Assembly (NCBI RefSeq): GCF_021172045.1
Contig: NZ_CP087164.1
Span: forward strand, 1,116,001-1,180,000
Direction: 5' to 3'
DNA: 64,000 nt
From: Capillimicrobium parvum
Lineage (GTDB): Bacteria > Actinomycetota > Thermoleophilia > Solirubrobacterales > Solirubrobacteraceae
The position numbers were made by a program, and so were the translations under genes. Positions within the stretch are counted from its first letter, which is position 1. Each line of letters begins with the position of its first letter. The notes below the pieces were generated by a model. It was not told the origin of the DNA and made no database searches. It was given only the letters and a program-made list of their open reading frames with translations. Shown piece by piece: positions 32,907 to 41,155 of the stretch.

Positions 32907-34596
32907 CGCGCGCTCCGAACCGCAGCGTCCCGCTCCCGCGGGGCCAGCGCACGTGCAGACTGCCCCGCGGTTCGTTGGGCGCTCCTCGCACCCACCCGCT
33001 CACACGGAGCCTCGGGAGGTACCGGACGCGGTGCAGCCGGAGGCGGATGCGCCCCGTGGCGGCGTCGCGCCGCCCGGTCATCCACCCTCCACGCAGGCCC
33101 CTGACCCGTAGGGCCCCGCCGTTCGGCGCGGCCACCGCGGCGATCGCGATGGCATCGCTCACCGTGTCGGTCGTCGCCACGAGCAACGCGGGGTCCTGGT
33201 TCACCGGGACCGGCTTGCGCCGGGCAGGGGGCATACGGCGCGGCGCAACCGGCTGAATCTCGAGCAGCGGCTTCGTGTCCGCGCACGGGTTGCCCACCGG
33301 CCGGTCGTCGACGAACGCCAGCAGCGCCTGCTGCCCGCACGCGACGTCGGTGCGCAGGACGCCGTGCGCGCGGTTGGGCACCTCCATGAGCTGGGCGGCT
33401 GGGAAGAAGCTCGCCATTGCGCGCGCGTCCGCCGGCGGGGTGCGCAGGTCGAGCAGGCCGGATAGCACGAGGACCGGCACGGTGGGCGGGCCGGGCGCGC
33501 CGGTCACGGCCCGCGCCAGCGACGTCTGCGGCCAGCCGACGCACGACCAGCCGGGCGCCATGTCGCCGAGAGCCTGCCTCGTCAGCGGGCGGGCCGCGTC
33601 GCGCGGCAGGGCGTTGATCGCGCGCACCATCGAGGCGTGCCGCTGCGCCGGGCTCTGGCCGCGCTGCCAGGGCAGCCGCATGTCCGTGCAGTTCGTCGGA
33701 ACCCAGATCGACGGGTTCAGCATGCGCTTCGTATAGCGCTGGCGCCCCAGCGCGGCGAGGCGCCTGAGCGGGGCGCCGTCGCCACGGAGCGCGGAGCGGA
33801 CGGCGGACGGGTAGAACGCGCGCAGCGCGACGTTCTCGTCCGCCGCCAGCAGCACGTCGTAGATCGCGCCTGCGCCGATCCGGCGGGCGGCCGCGGCGGT
33901 GTCCGCCACGGGATGGCGCGTCACCGCGTCGCACGCGCCGTTCGCGCAGAGCGAGGAGAGCATCGGCGCGATCGCCGCGAAGGTCGCTCGCCCGCGCGGG
34001 TCGACGCCCGCGGGCTCCACCGGCGAGTCGAGCACCACGCGCTCCGTGCGGTCCGGGTGCGTGCGCGCGTACTGGCTGGCCACGAACGTGCCGTACGACG
34101 TTCCGTAGAGGAACAACTGCGGCGCACCGAGCGCCTCGCGGGCGGACTCGAGGTCGGCGACGCTGTCGGCGGTCGTGTAGAAGGCCGCGCGCCGGCCGAG
34201 GGCGCGCGCACAGCGTGCGGCGGCGTCCGGACAGCGCAGGTACGGGCGCGAGGCGCCGACGCCGCGCGGGTCGACGAGCACGAGCTGGTAGCGGCCGCGC
34301 AGCGGGGCGAACAGCCGCGCCGACTGCTGCGAGCGCCAGGTCGCCGACCCGCCCGGACCGCCCTCGATGTTGACGAGCGTTCGCGTCGGCTGCGGCGACT
34401 GAATGAGACGCTCGACCCGCAATCGCACCGTGCCCGGCACCGCCCCGCTGCGGTCCAGCGGCACGCGCAGCGTCGCGCACTCGAAGCCCTCCTGGCCCGC
34501 CTCCGTGCACGGCGTGAACCGCAGCTCGGCATGCGCGGCGGCCGCGGTCGCGAGCATCGCGACGGCCGCCAGGACGACTGCGAGCGTGCTCCTCAT
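32881..34596 (-). CDS. Secreted alpha/beta hydrolase (tripeptidyl-aminopeptidase type)
   Basis: 571 residues with a signal peptide (MRSTLAVVLAAVAMLATAAA, then AHA before the mature end). The hydrolase part has the oxyanion motif EGGPGGSA, the nucleophile serine in YGTSYGTF, aspartate in SGLLDLRTP and histidine in NRAHGVLR, as in exported proline-iminopeptidase/tripeptidyl-peptidase relatives. The last 110 residues, rich in arginine, form an extra beta-type tail. Its ATG overlaps the ThDP gene stop (ATGA), so the two are co-translated. An upstream ATG nine codons before is open, but the signal peptide favours 34596. Confidence 0.9.
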   Translation of the reverse strand: MRSTLAVVLAAVAMLATAAAAHAELRFTPCTEAGQEGFECATLRVPLDRSGAVPGTVRLRVERLIQSPQPTRTLVNIEGGPGGSATWRSQQSARLFAPLRGRYQLVLVDPRGVGASRPYLRCPDAAARCARALGRRAAFYTTADSVADLESAREALGAPQLFLYGTSYGTFVASQYARTHPDRTERVVLDSPVEPAGVDPRGRATFAAIAPMLSSLCANGACDAVTRHPVADTAAAARRIGAGAIYDVLLAADENVALRAFYPSAVRSALRGDGAPLRRLAALGRQRYTKRMLNPSIWVPTNCTDMRLPWQRGQSPAQRHASMVRAINALPRDAARPLTRQALGDMAPGWSCVGWPQTSLARAVTGAPGPPTVPVLVLSGLLDLRTPPADARAMASFFPAAQLMEVPNRAHGVLRTDVACGQQALLAFVDDRPVGNPCADTKPLLEIQPVAPRRMPPARRKPVPVNQDPALLVATTDTVSDAIAIAAVAAPNGGALRVRGLRGGWMTGRRDAATGRIRLRLHRVRYLPRLRVSGWVRGAPNEPRGSLHVRWPRGSGTLRFGARATTRSSRR

Positions 34597-36247
34597 CCGG
34601 CGCGCGGCATGAGCAGCGGCCACGGCGACACCTCGGTCGCCGGGTCGACCGGGACGACGATGAGCTCCGGCTCGTCACGCTCGAGCGCCCCGGCGAGCGC
34701 ATCGCGCAGCGCGTCCGGCGTCTGCGCCCGCGTCGCGCGCACCCCGCAGACCTCGGCGAGCGCGGCGAAGTCCGGGTTGCGCAGCCGCGACGCGACCTCG
34801 CGGCCCTCGTAGAGCCGGTGCTGGTCGCGCAGCACGTTGCCGTAGGCGCCGTTGTCGACACGATCGCCGCGACGCCGATCCCGTAGGTCGCCGCGGTGAT
34901 CAGCTCCTGCAGCCCGAACCCGAACCCGCCGTCGCCGTTGATGGAGACGACGGCCCGGTCCGGGCAGGCGACCTTCACGCCCAGCGCGGTCGCGTAGCCG
35001 AAGCCGAGCGTTCCCTGATAGCCGCAGGTCACGAACGTGCGCGGCTCGTGGACCGGCAGGGCGAAGTACGAGGTGAAGCCGGCCTGACAGATCTCCTCGA
35101 CGAAGAAGCCGTCGCGGGGCAGGACGTCGCGGATCGCGCGCAGGTGGTCGGCGTGCGGCTGGATCGCGCGCACGCGCTCGCCGACGCGGGCCTTGATCGC
35201 GAGCATCTCCTCGTCGCGCGCCGTCCGCGGATCGGGCGCCACCGCGCGGACCGCGCCGGTCAGCGCCGCGGTGCCCTGCGCGGCGTCGGCGACGATCGGC
35301 ACGGCGGGGCGCAGCCGCGCGTGCTGGCGGGGATCGACGTCGACCAGGATCGTCTTCAGGCCCGCGGGCGCCGGCCCCCACCGGAACCACTGCAGCTCCA
35401 GCCGGGAGCCGATCCCCAGCACGACGTCGGTGCCGTCCCACAGCTCGAACGCCTCGGCGCACGTCAATCCGAGCGGGTGGTCGTTCGAGACGATGCCGCG
35501 GCCGCCGCGAAACGCGACGACCGGCGCCTGCAGGTGCTCGGCGAGCTCGAGTACCTCCGCCGGGGCGTGCTGCGCCCCGCCGCCGACCATGATCATCGGC
35601 TGCCGCGCCGCCGCGAGCAGCTCGGCGGCGCGGTCGAGCGCATCGCCGTCGGGCGGTGGCGGCGCCACCGGCCACGGGTCGCCGTCGTCCGCGATGGGGG
35701 CGCGCTGGTCGAAGACCTCCCACGGCATGGAGAGCGCCACGGGCTGCGGCCGTCCGCTGCACATGTGCGCGAACGCCTCGGCCACCACCCGCGGCGCCTG
35801 CGCCGGGTGGTCGATGCGCTGCGCCCACTTCGTGACCGTCCGCATCGTCGCCAGCTGGTCGGGCAGCTCGTGCAGGTGGCCGAGCCCCTTGCCGAGGTAC
35901 GCCGACGGCACCTCGCCCGTGAGGCACAGCACCGGGGCGCTCGCGCCGTAGGCCGTGGCGATCGCCGCCGAGGCGTTGAGGAAGCCGACGCCCGGCACGA
36001 CGGAGCAGACGCCGGGCCGGCCCGTCGCCCGCGCGTAGCCGAGCGCCATGTACGCGGTCGCCTGCTCGTGGCGCGGCGCGACGACCTTCAGGCGGTCGGC
36101 CGCGGCGTGGAACGCGTCGAAGAGCCCGTAGGTCTGCACGCCCGGGATGCCGAACACCGTGTCGACCCCGTGGGCGAGCAGGCCGTCGACGATGGCCTGT
36201 CCGCCGCTGCGCTCGCGGACGGGGGGTGGGCTGGTGCGACCGCTCAA
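34593..36247 (-). pseudogene. Thiamine-diphosphate enzyme with a one-base frameshift
   Basis: The region encodes a full ThDP enzyme in two frames. The first frame carries the PYR domain (FGIPGVQTYGLF, catalytic glutamate in PRHEQATAYMAL), middle domain and GDGGFGFGLQELI. Near 34855-34864 it leaves frame just before the DNGAYGN part of the ThDP motif, which continues in another frame to the stop at 34593. The span is 1655 nt, one short of a multiple of three, so one base is missing. An acetolactate synthase-like or oxo-acid enzyme is likely. It may be a real mutation or a sequencing error. Start is TTG 36247. Confidence 0.8.
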
Positions 36248-36257
36248 GCGCCGTCCA

Positions 36258-36734
36258 TCATGACGCCGGCGGCGGCGGCGCGATGAAGTTCGCGTGGGAG
36301 ATGAGCCGCCACGTCCTGCCGTGACGGACGTAGGTCGACAGGCGTGACACGGGGTCCGCGGTGACCTTCTGCCCGTTGATGATCTGGTCGGTGACCACCG
36401 TGTAGCGGACGACGCGCACGTTGGCGCGGCGCGTGCCGAACACGTTGGAGACCGTGTAGTCGTTGACGACCGCCGGGTTCTGCAGGTACTGCGCCTTCGT
36501 CAGGTAGGAGCCGTCGGCGCGCTGCAGCAGGAACGCCGGATCGAGGAACCGCGCCAGCCCTCGCATGTCCTTGGCCTTCAGGAGCTGCAGGAACTCGTTG
36601 GCCAGCTGGCCGTCCGTCGCGTGCAGGCCGACCTTCGCGCCGGCGGGGGCCGCGGGCGCGGCGATCGTGAGGGCGCACCCGAGGGTGAGGGTGAGCAGGC
36701 CGGCGACCAGCGTCCGGCGAACAGCCAGGGACAT
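36258..36734 (-). CDS. Secreted NTF2-like (SnoaL/DUF4440-type) protein
   Basis: 158 residues. A signal peptide (VRRTLVAGLLTLTLGCALTI with an APAGA cleavage region) is followed by one NTF2-like cone: FLQLLKAKDMRGLARFLDPAF and a C-terminal WRLISHANF strand. Such domains bind small ligands or act as enzymes without a clear signature. A GAAGGAGT ribosome site stands before the ATG. It lies 10 bp upstream of the ThDP gene, same strand. Confidence 0.85.
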   Translation of the reverse strand: MSLAVRRTLVAGLLTLTLGCALTIAAPAAPAGAKVGLHATDGQLANEFLQLLKAKDMRGLARFLDPAFLLQRADGSYLTKAQYLQNPAVVNDYTVSNVFGTRRANVRVVRYTVVTDQIINGQKVTADPVSRLSTYVRHGRTWRLISHANFIAPPPPAS

Positions 36735-37255
36735 CCGTGCGACTCCTTCGTAGGGCTTCCGTGCACGGCAACTTTACGGGGTGGGGCGGCCGCGCTTGCC
36801 ATCGCGCCGCCGCGTGTAGCGCCAACCGAGCACCACGCCGACGGATCGGTGAGCGTCGGCGGCGAGAAGTTCGATAGCCCCGGGGCCCTTCAAGTGAGCC
36901 GGGCTGGATTCGACGGAGACCATGCTCTGACCCTGATTCGGTGGAGTCGGGTTTCTGGAATCGGAGCGTGGACGCGCCGGCGGTGCTGCGCAGCGACGAC
37001 CATGACGGCTCCGCCGATGGCCGCATCGCCCCAGTCGAAGTCGCCCGACGCCGACGTCGAGGCCGCGGCGGCGAGCGTCGGATCGCGTGCATCGGGCGAG
37101 CGGAGGTCCGCGGGCGCGGGCTGGCTCAAGCCGGCGTGGGCCGCGGCGGGGAAAGCTGCGGCGGAGATGACGGACAGCGGCACGCTCCGGGCGACTGGAC
37201 GACAGGTACCCTGCCCATCAACAGCTCTGGGTGACGCAGCACGGACCACCTCGCG
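36735..37255. other. Intergenic region between the NTF2-like and HEPN-like genes
   Basis: About 520 bp. It holds a possible small minus-strand gene (36890-37183) and a TACCCT -10-like box at 37207-37212, about 43 nt before ATG 37256. No tandem repeats, mobile-element ends or RNA gene were recognised in the rest. Confidence 0.5.
36890..37183 (-). CDS. Possible small secreted membrane protein
   Basis: 97 residues from a GTG. It opens with a signal-like stretch (VPLSVISAAAFPAAAHA) and has GDFDWGDAAIGGAVMVVAA near residue 55. A WGDAAIG-type motif followed by a hydrophobic helix and basic tail is common in small surface proteins of this kind of actinobacterium (recollection, not searched). The hydrophobic part looks short, so the gene may be decayed. 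Start and reality are uncertain. Confidence 0.35.
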   Translation of the reverse strand: MPLSVISAAAFPAAAHAGLSQPAPADLRSPDARDPTLAAAASTSASGDFDWGDAAIGGAVMVVAAQHRRRVHAPIPETRLHRIRVRAWSPSNPARLT

Positions 37256-37963
37256 ATGCCTGATTCGGATCTCTGGAGGGTGTATCTCGCCGTACCCGCG
37301 GAGCACGTCGACGCGATCCGCGACGGCGCCCCGAAGGTCGTCCCGGCTGATCGCCACAGCGTGCTCACCGACGATCGGTACGACGGGATGGACGCCGCGA
37401 CCGAACTCGCGGTCGACGTCGCCGCCGCCACGCACGAGGAGGCTCTCGAGGCTGCCAGGCGCATCTATGTGAAAGTGGCGATCGCCGGAGGCGTTGACTA
37501 CCGCGAGGTCGCCGCGGATGACGTCGGCGTGATCGGCTTCCACGACCCGGGCGTCCGTGACCCGGTGATCGCCCTCGTCGCCGAGGCAAAGGCGCTGCTC
37601 GATCGCGGGTGTCACGACTGGGCGATCGTCCGGGCGACCACTGCATGCGAGTTGTGCGCGAAGGCTGCCTTGCGGAGCATCTTCCATGCCCGGTTCGATG
37701 AGGAGCGGGCTGAGGCCGCAGAGCGGGCGTGTCGGGATCTGAACGACAAACGGCACCGTGACGTCTTGTTTGCCGCCACGGGTTCGACACCCACGACCGA
37801 GACTTGGTGGGAGGAGTACGCCGCATTGATCGAGCGCCGCAACGCGGTGGTCCATGAGGGGCTCAGCGTCATGCCAGAGCATGCGGCCAGGTCCGTCGAT
37901 GCCGCCGAGCAGTTCGTTGCGTGGCTTCACCGGCTGCGAACCGGCTTGGACCTCGGGGACTGA
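37256..37963 (+). CDS. HEPN-like protein of unknown function
   Basis: 235 residues with no signal peptide. Residues 1-100 are an unrecognised alpha/beta part. The C-terminal helical part (about 105-230) has a conserved-looking RNAVVH (R195-H200), which fits the R-x4-6-H motif of HEPN ribonucleases, after a WWEEYAALIERR helix. HEPN proteins cut RNA in toxin-antitoxin and defence systems or sit in nucleotide-transferase pairs. No obvious antitoxin partner is adjacent. The call rests on this motif and the helical pattern. Confidence 0.55.
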   Translation: MPDSDLWRVYLAVPAEHVDAIRDGAPKVVPADRHSVLTDDRYDGMDAATELAVDVAAATHEEALEAARRIYVKVAIAGGVDYREVAADDVGVIGFHDPGVRDPVIALVAEAKALLDRGCHDWAIVRATTACELCAKAALRSIFHARFDEERAEAAERACRDLNDKRHRDVLFAATGSTPTTETWWEEYAALIERRNAVVHEGLSVMPEHAARSVDAAEQFVAWLHRLRTGLDLGD

Positions 37964-38070
37964 GGCACGCCGGCGGGCCGGCATCGCGCTTGATCTCATG
38001 CCCACCGCTTCAAGGGCCCCCACGGTCGGGGATGTGGTTGCACCCTCCTGGCCGGCGGTTCGCTGCCCCG

Positions 38071-38110
38071 CGCGCTTCCGCGCAGGTCTCGCACCGTCCA
38101 CGGAAGCGCG
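38071..38110. repeat. Perfect inverted repeat upstream of the W/Mo cluster
   Basis: Arms CGCGCTTCCG (38071-38080) and CGGAAGCGCG (38101-38110) with a 20-nt spacer. It lies 40 bp upstream of the -10 box of the first cluster gene, a suitable operator position, but could also end the HEPN transcript. Confidence 0.5.
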
Positions 38111-38149
38111 TAGTCCTCGTGATTGCGCTCGGGCGGTCACGGAGCGGGG

Positions 38150-38155
38150 TAGGGT
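38150..38155 (+). promoter_or_regulatory. -10 box of the first W/Mo cluster gene
   Basis: TAGGGT, 6 nt before ATG 38162: the ideal spacing for a leaderless transcript. Confidence 0.6.
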
Positions 38156-38161
38156 CCCCCT

Positions 38162-38383
38162 ATGGGGAAGCTTGTGCGAAGGACGCTGGGCGGCGACAAG
38201 ATCGTTGCCGAGTGGGCGCCCGAGGACCCTGAATCGCTCCGGGCTGCAAGCGACGCTCTGCGCCGCGAGGTCGACGCCGGATATGTGGCGATGCATGGAG
38301 GGGAAGGTCGCAACGAGCCGGTGGACGAGCTGCCCGCCGACGCGGAGGTCGTGATCCTCACCATGCCGATGGGCGGAGGCTGA
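38162..38383 (+). CDS. 73-residue protein ending in Gly-Gly-Gly (possible beta-grasp carrier)
   Basis: Small acidic protein with strand-helix-strand pattern: KIVAEW, a helix ESLRAASDALRREVDAGY, then ELPADAEVVILTMPMGGG to the end. The tail resembles that of MoaD/ThiS sulphur carriers (hydrophobic strand, then GG), and the next gene ends with a MoaD-like domain. So it may be a ubiquitin-like carrier for the molybdopterin or tungstopterin made here. No family was recognised, so this is inference. It has a clear leaderless promoter. Confidence 0.65.
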   Translation: MGKLVRRTLGGDKIVAEWAPEDPESLRAASDALRREVDAGYVAMHGGEGRNEPVDELPADAEVVILTMPMGGG

Positions 38384-38394
38384 GCACTCGCGCG

Positions 38395-39246
38395 ATGACG
38401 ACGGCCGCAGGGATCGTGCTCGCGGGCGGGCGCTCTTCGCGCATGGGAACGCCGAAAGCTTGTCTGGAGTGGCACGGTTCGACGCTGCTGCGCCGGATCG
38501 TCAGCCTCGTGGGCCGCGCGGTGACCGGTCCCATGATCGTCGTCCGCGCCCCTGGCCAGGAGCTTCCAGAGGTCCCCGCGGATGTCGAAGTCGTCGAGGA
38601 CCTCCACGAGGGGCGCGGACCGCTCGAAGGGCTGGCGGCGGGCCTGCGCGCGGTCCGCGACCGGGCCGACGCCGCCTACGTGTCCTCCACCGATGTTCCG
38701 CTGCTGCACCCGCGGTTCATCCGCCGTGTTCTGGAGGGCCTTGAAGACGACGTCGACGTCGTCCTTCCTCACGTGGGCGGCTTTCCCCACCCACTCGCCG
38801 CCGCATACCGAGTAGAGCTCGTTGCCACCGTCGAGCAGCTGATCGCGGAAGATCGGATGCGTCCTGCGTTCCTCTTCGAGATGACCCGGGTTCGACGCCT
38901 CGACGCGGCTGCGTTGCTCGCCGATGCGGCGCTGGCGGTGCTGGACCCCCAGCTCGACTCCGTACTGAACCTCAACGAGCCCGAGGACTATGAGGCTGCG
39001 CGCAGGCGGCCCGCCCCGGAGGTCACGGTCCGGCGCTTCGGCGTGCTGCGCCGGATCGGTGCCGGGGTGCCGGACCCGGCGATCGTGCGCGCGGCGACGC
39101 TCGCCGAAGCCGCCACCGCGGTCGGCCTGACGCTCGACGAGCACGTCGTTGCGGCGCTCAACGGCGACAAGATCACCCGCGATCCCGCGACGCCCTTGGT
39201 CGCGGGCGACAGCGTCGCCTTCCTGTCGGCCGACGCGGGCGGCTGA
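38395..39246 (+). CDS. MobA-MoaD fusion: cofactor nucleotidyltransferase with a ThiS/MoaD tail
   Basis: 283 residues. Residues 1-200 are a MobA-type nucleotidyltransferase (GIVLAGGRSSRMGTPKACLE at the start, STDVPLLHP near 98, LNLNEPEDY near 193), which joins GMP to molybdopterin. Residues 208-283 form a MoaD/ThiS-like beta-grasp domain ending in SADAGG, with the free Gly-Gly C-terminus needed for thiocarboxylation. Such a fusion puts sulphur carrier and guanylyltransferase in one chain. It starts 11 bp after the small protein and precedes a tungstopterin-type enzyme, so it serves that cofactor. Confidence 0.9.
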   Translation: MTTAAGIVLAGGRSSRMGTPKACLEWHGSTLLRRIVSLVGRAVTGPMIVVRAPGQELPEVPADVEVVEDLHEGRGPLEGLAAGLRAVRDRADAAYVSSTDVPLLHPRFIRRVLEGLEDDVDVVLPHVGGFPHPLAAAYRVELVATVEQLIAEDRMRPAFLFEMTRVRRLDAAALLADAALAVLDPQLDSVLNLNEPEDYEAARRRPAPEVTVRRFGVLRRIGAGVPDPAIVRAATLAEAATAVGLTLDEHVVAALNGDKITRDPATPLVAGDSVAFLSADAGG

Positions 39247-39261
39247 ACGCCCCGAGGCGCC

Positions 39262-39267
39262 TATCCT
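39262..39267 (+). promoter_or_regulatory. -10 box of the aldehyde oxidoreductase gene
   Basis: TATCCT, 7 nt before ATG 39275, giving a leaderless transcript of the oxidoreductase separate from the upstream genes. Confidence 0.55.
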
Positions 39268-39274
39268 CTGACCC

Positions 39275-41086
39275 ATGGAGTCGGGCCGCCCAGCCGGCGG
39301 GTATTTCGGCAGGGGCCTCGTCGTCGACCTGACGGACGGCAGCGCCGAGCACCTGCACCTGCCCGATGCGGTGCTGCGCGCATACATCGGCGGTGCCGGC
39401 CTGGGAGCGTGGCTCATGCACCGGCTCGCCCCGGCAAACGTGGACCCGCTCGGACCCGACGCGCCAGTCTTGTTCTGCTTCTCGCCGCTCGTCGGGACGC
39501 CTCTCACGACGAGCGCCAAGTTCGCGGTCGTCGCCAAGTCGCCGCTCACGGGCATGCTCAACGATGCGCTCGCGTCGAGTCACTTCGCGATCGCCGGCAA
39601 GCTGACCGGTCACGACGCGATCGCCGTGCGCGGGGCGTGCGAGGAGCCATCGGTGCTCCTGGTCGACGCGGACGGTGCCCGCCTGGAGGCGGCCGGCGAC
39701 CTCTGGGGGCTCCCCGCCGGCGAGGCGGAGGCGAGGCTGCGCGAACGGCTCGGCAAGGCGTGGCGCATCGTCGCCATCGGCCCGGCCGGCGAGCGCCTGG
39801 TGAAGTACGCGACCGCGTCACACGACGGCCGGCACGCCGGTCGCGGCGGCCTCGGCGCCGTGCTCGGGGCGAAGCTCCTCAAGGCGGTCGCGGTGCGACC
39901 GGCGACGAAGGTCGCGCCCGCCGACCCGCAGGCGGTCCTCGCCGCCGCCCGAGAGCTGCGAGCGCGGTCACTCGGCGCCGCGACGGCGAAGTACCGCGAG
40001 CTCGGCACGCTGGCCAACCTCCTCGCGTTCAACGCCATCTCGACTCTGCCGACCCGGAACTTCCAGGCGGCGACGTTCTCGGACGCGCCGCTCCTGGCCG
40101 CCGAGAACCTCGCCGAAGCACGCGCTGTGACGCGGCACAGCTGCGCCTCGTGCTCGATCGGCTGTGAGCACATCTATCGAGGGTCCGGCGGTACCACGGC
40201 GCGCGTCGAGTACGAGAACGTCTTCGCGCTGGGCCCGATGTGTGGCGTCTCCGATCCGGACGCCGTCCTGGAGGCGAGCAGGCGTTGCGACGATCTGGGG
40301 CTCGACACGATCTCCGCCGGCGGGACGATCGCGTGGGCGATGGAGTGCGCGGAGCGCGGGCTGATCGATGCACCGTGGCTGCGCTTCGGCGATGCGCGCG
40401 CGCTGCTGCGCGCCATCGAGGAGATCGGCGAGCGCGAGGGGCTCGGCGCGCTGCTCGGCGAGGGCTCGCGCGCGGCCGCGCGCGTCGTCGGCCAGGGCTC
40501 GGCAGCGTTCGCGCCGCAGGTCAAGGGGCTCGAGCTGCCCGGCTACGAGCCGCGCACATTGCAGGCCATGGCCCTCGGGCTGGCGGTCAACGCTCGGGGT
40601 GCCGACCACAACCGCTCGGGCGCCTACGAAGCCGACCTCTCCGGGCGCCACGATCGCCTCGAAGGCGGGGAGCCACACGTTGCCGCCGCGATCGAGACCG
40701 AGGACCGCGCGGCGATCATGGACTCGCTCATCCTCTGCAAGTTCCTGCGCGGTGTCTTCGCGGATCCCTACAGGGAGTGGGCGCACCTGCTCGGCACCGT
40801 CACGGGCTGGGACATCGGACCCGAAGAACTCGAGGCGACGGCCCGACGGATCGTGCTCGCCAAGAGGGCGTTCAACGCCCGGGAGGGCTGGACGCGTGCG
40901 GACGACGGGCTGCCCGAACGCCTGCTATCGGAGCCGGTGCACCTCGCATCCGGGCGGGACGCGGTAATGACGCGCGAACGCCTCGACCACATGATCTCTC
41001 GCTACTACGAAGCCCGCGGGCTCGATGCGTCCGGCCGGCTCAGTCCCGCGCAGATCGAGGACCTCGGACTTGCGGCCCTCGTGTAG
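39275..41086 (+). CDS. Aldehyde:ferredoxin oxidoreductase, tungsten type
   Basis: 603 residues, normal for the AOR family. The three domains are present: an N-terminal tungstopterin-binding part (YIGGAGLGAWLMH, TTSAKFAVVAKSPLTGM), then helical domains with the 4Fe-4S ligands C290, C293 and C297 (SCASCSIGCEH) and a fourth cysteine in LILCKFLRG near 492. Relatives oxidise aldehydes, or reduce acids, and carry W-bis-pterin in the cytoplasm. No ferredoxin gene is adjacent; the NAD-linked formate dehydrogenase subunits follow directly and might accept its electrons. Confidence 0.94.
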   Translation: MESGRPAGGYFGRGLVVDLTDGSAEHLHLPDAVLRAYIGGAGLGAWLMHRLAPANVDPLGPDAPVLFCFSPLVGTPLTTSAKFAVVAKSPLTGMLNDALASSHFAIAGKLTGHDAIAVRGACEEPSVLLVDADGARLEAAGDLWGLPAGEAEARLRERLGKAWRIVAIGPAGERLVKYATASHDGRHAGRGGLGAVLGAKLLKAVAVRPATKVAPADPQAVLAAARELRARSLGAATAKYRELGTLANLLAFNAISTLPTRNFQAATFSDAPLLAAENLAEARAVTRHSCASCSIGCEHIYRGSGGTTARVEYENVFALGPMCGVSDPDAVLEASRRCDDLGLDTISAGGTIAWAMECAERGLIDAPWLRFGDARALLRAIEEIGEREGLGALLGEGSRAAARVVGQGSAAFAPQVKGLELPGYEPRTLQAMALGLAVNARGADHNRSGAYEADLSGRHDRLEGGEPHVAAAIETEDRAAIMDSLILCKFLRGVFADPYREWAHLLGTVTGWDIGPEELEATARRIVLAKRAFNAREGWTRADDGLPERLLSEPVHLASGRDAVMTRERLDHMISRYYEARGLDASGRLSPAQIEDLGLAALV

Positions 41087-41155
41087 GAAAGCGCAATACT
41101 CCACGTGGCCGGCAGAGTCGACCAGGTCCCCGATCGAGGACGCGCGACGCGCACC

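Noticed and set aside
32723-36247. 1174-codon minus-strand frame suggesting a fusion protein
   Set aside because: After the frameshift near 34.86 kb it runs out of frame through the secreted peptidase gene, so the tail is not a protein.
41105-41155. Longer start for the formate dehydrogenase alpha subunit
   Set aside because: The extra 17 residues have no family support; kept as an alternative only, since ribosome sites are weak for both starts.
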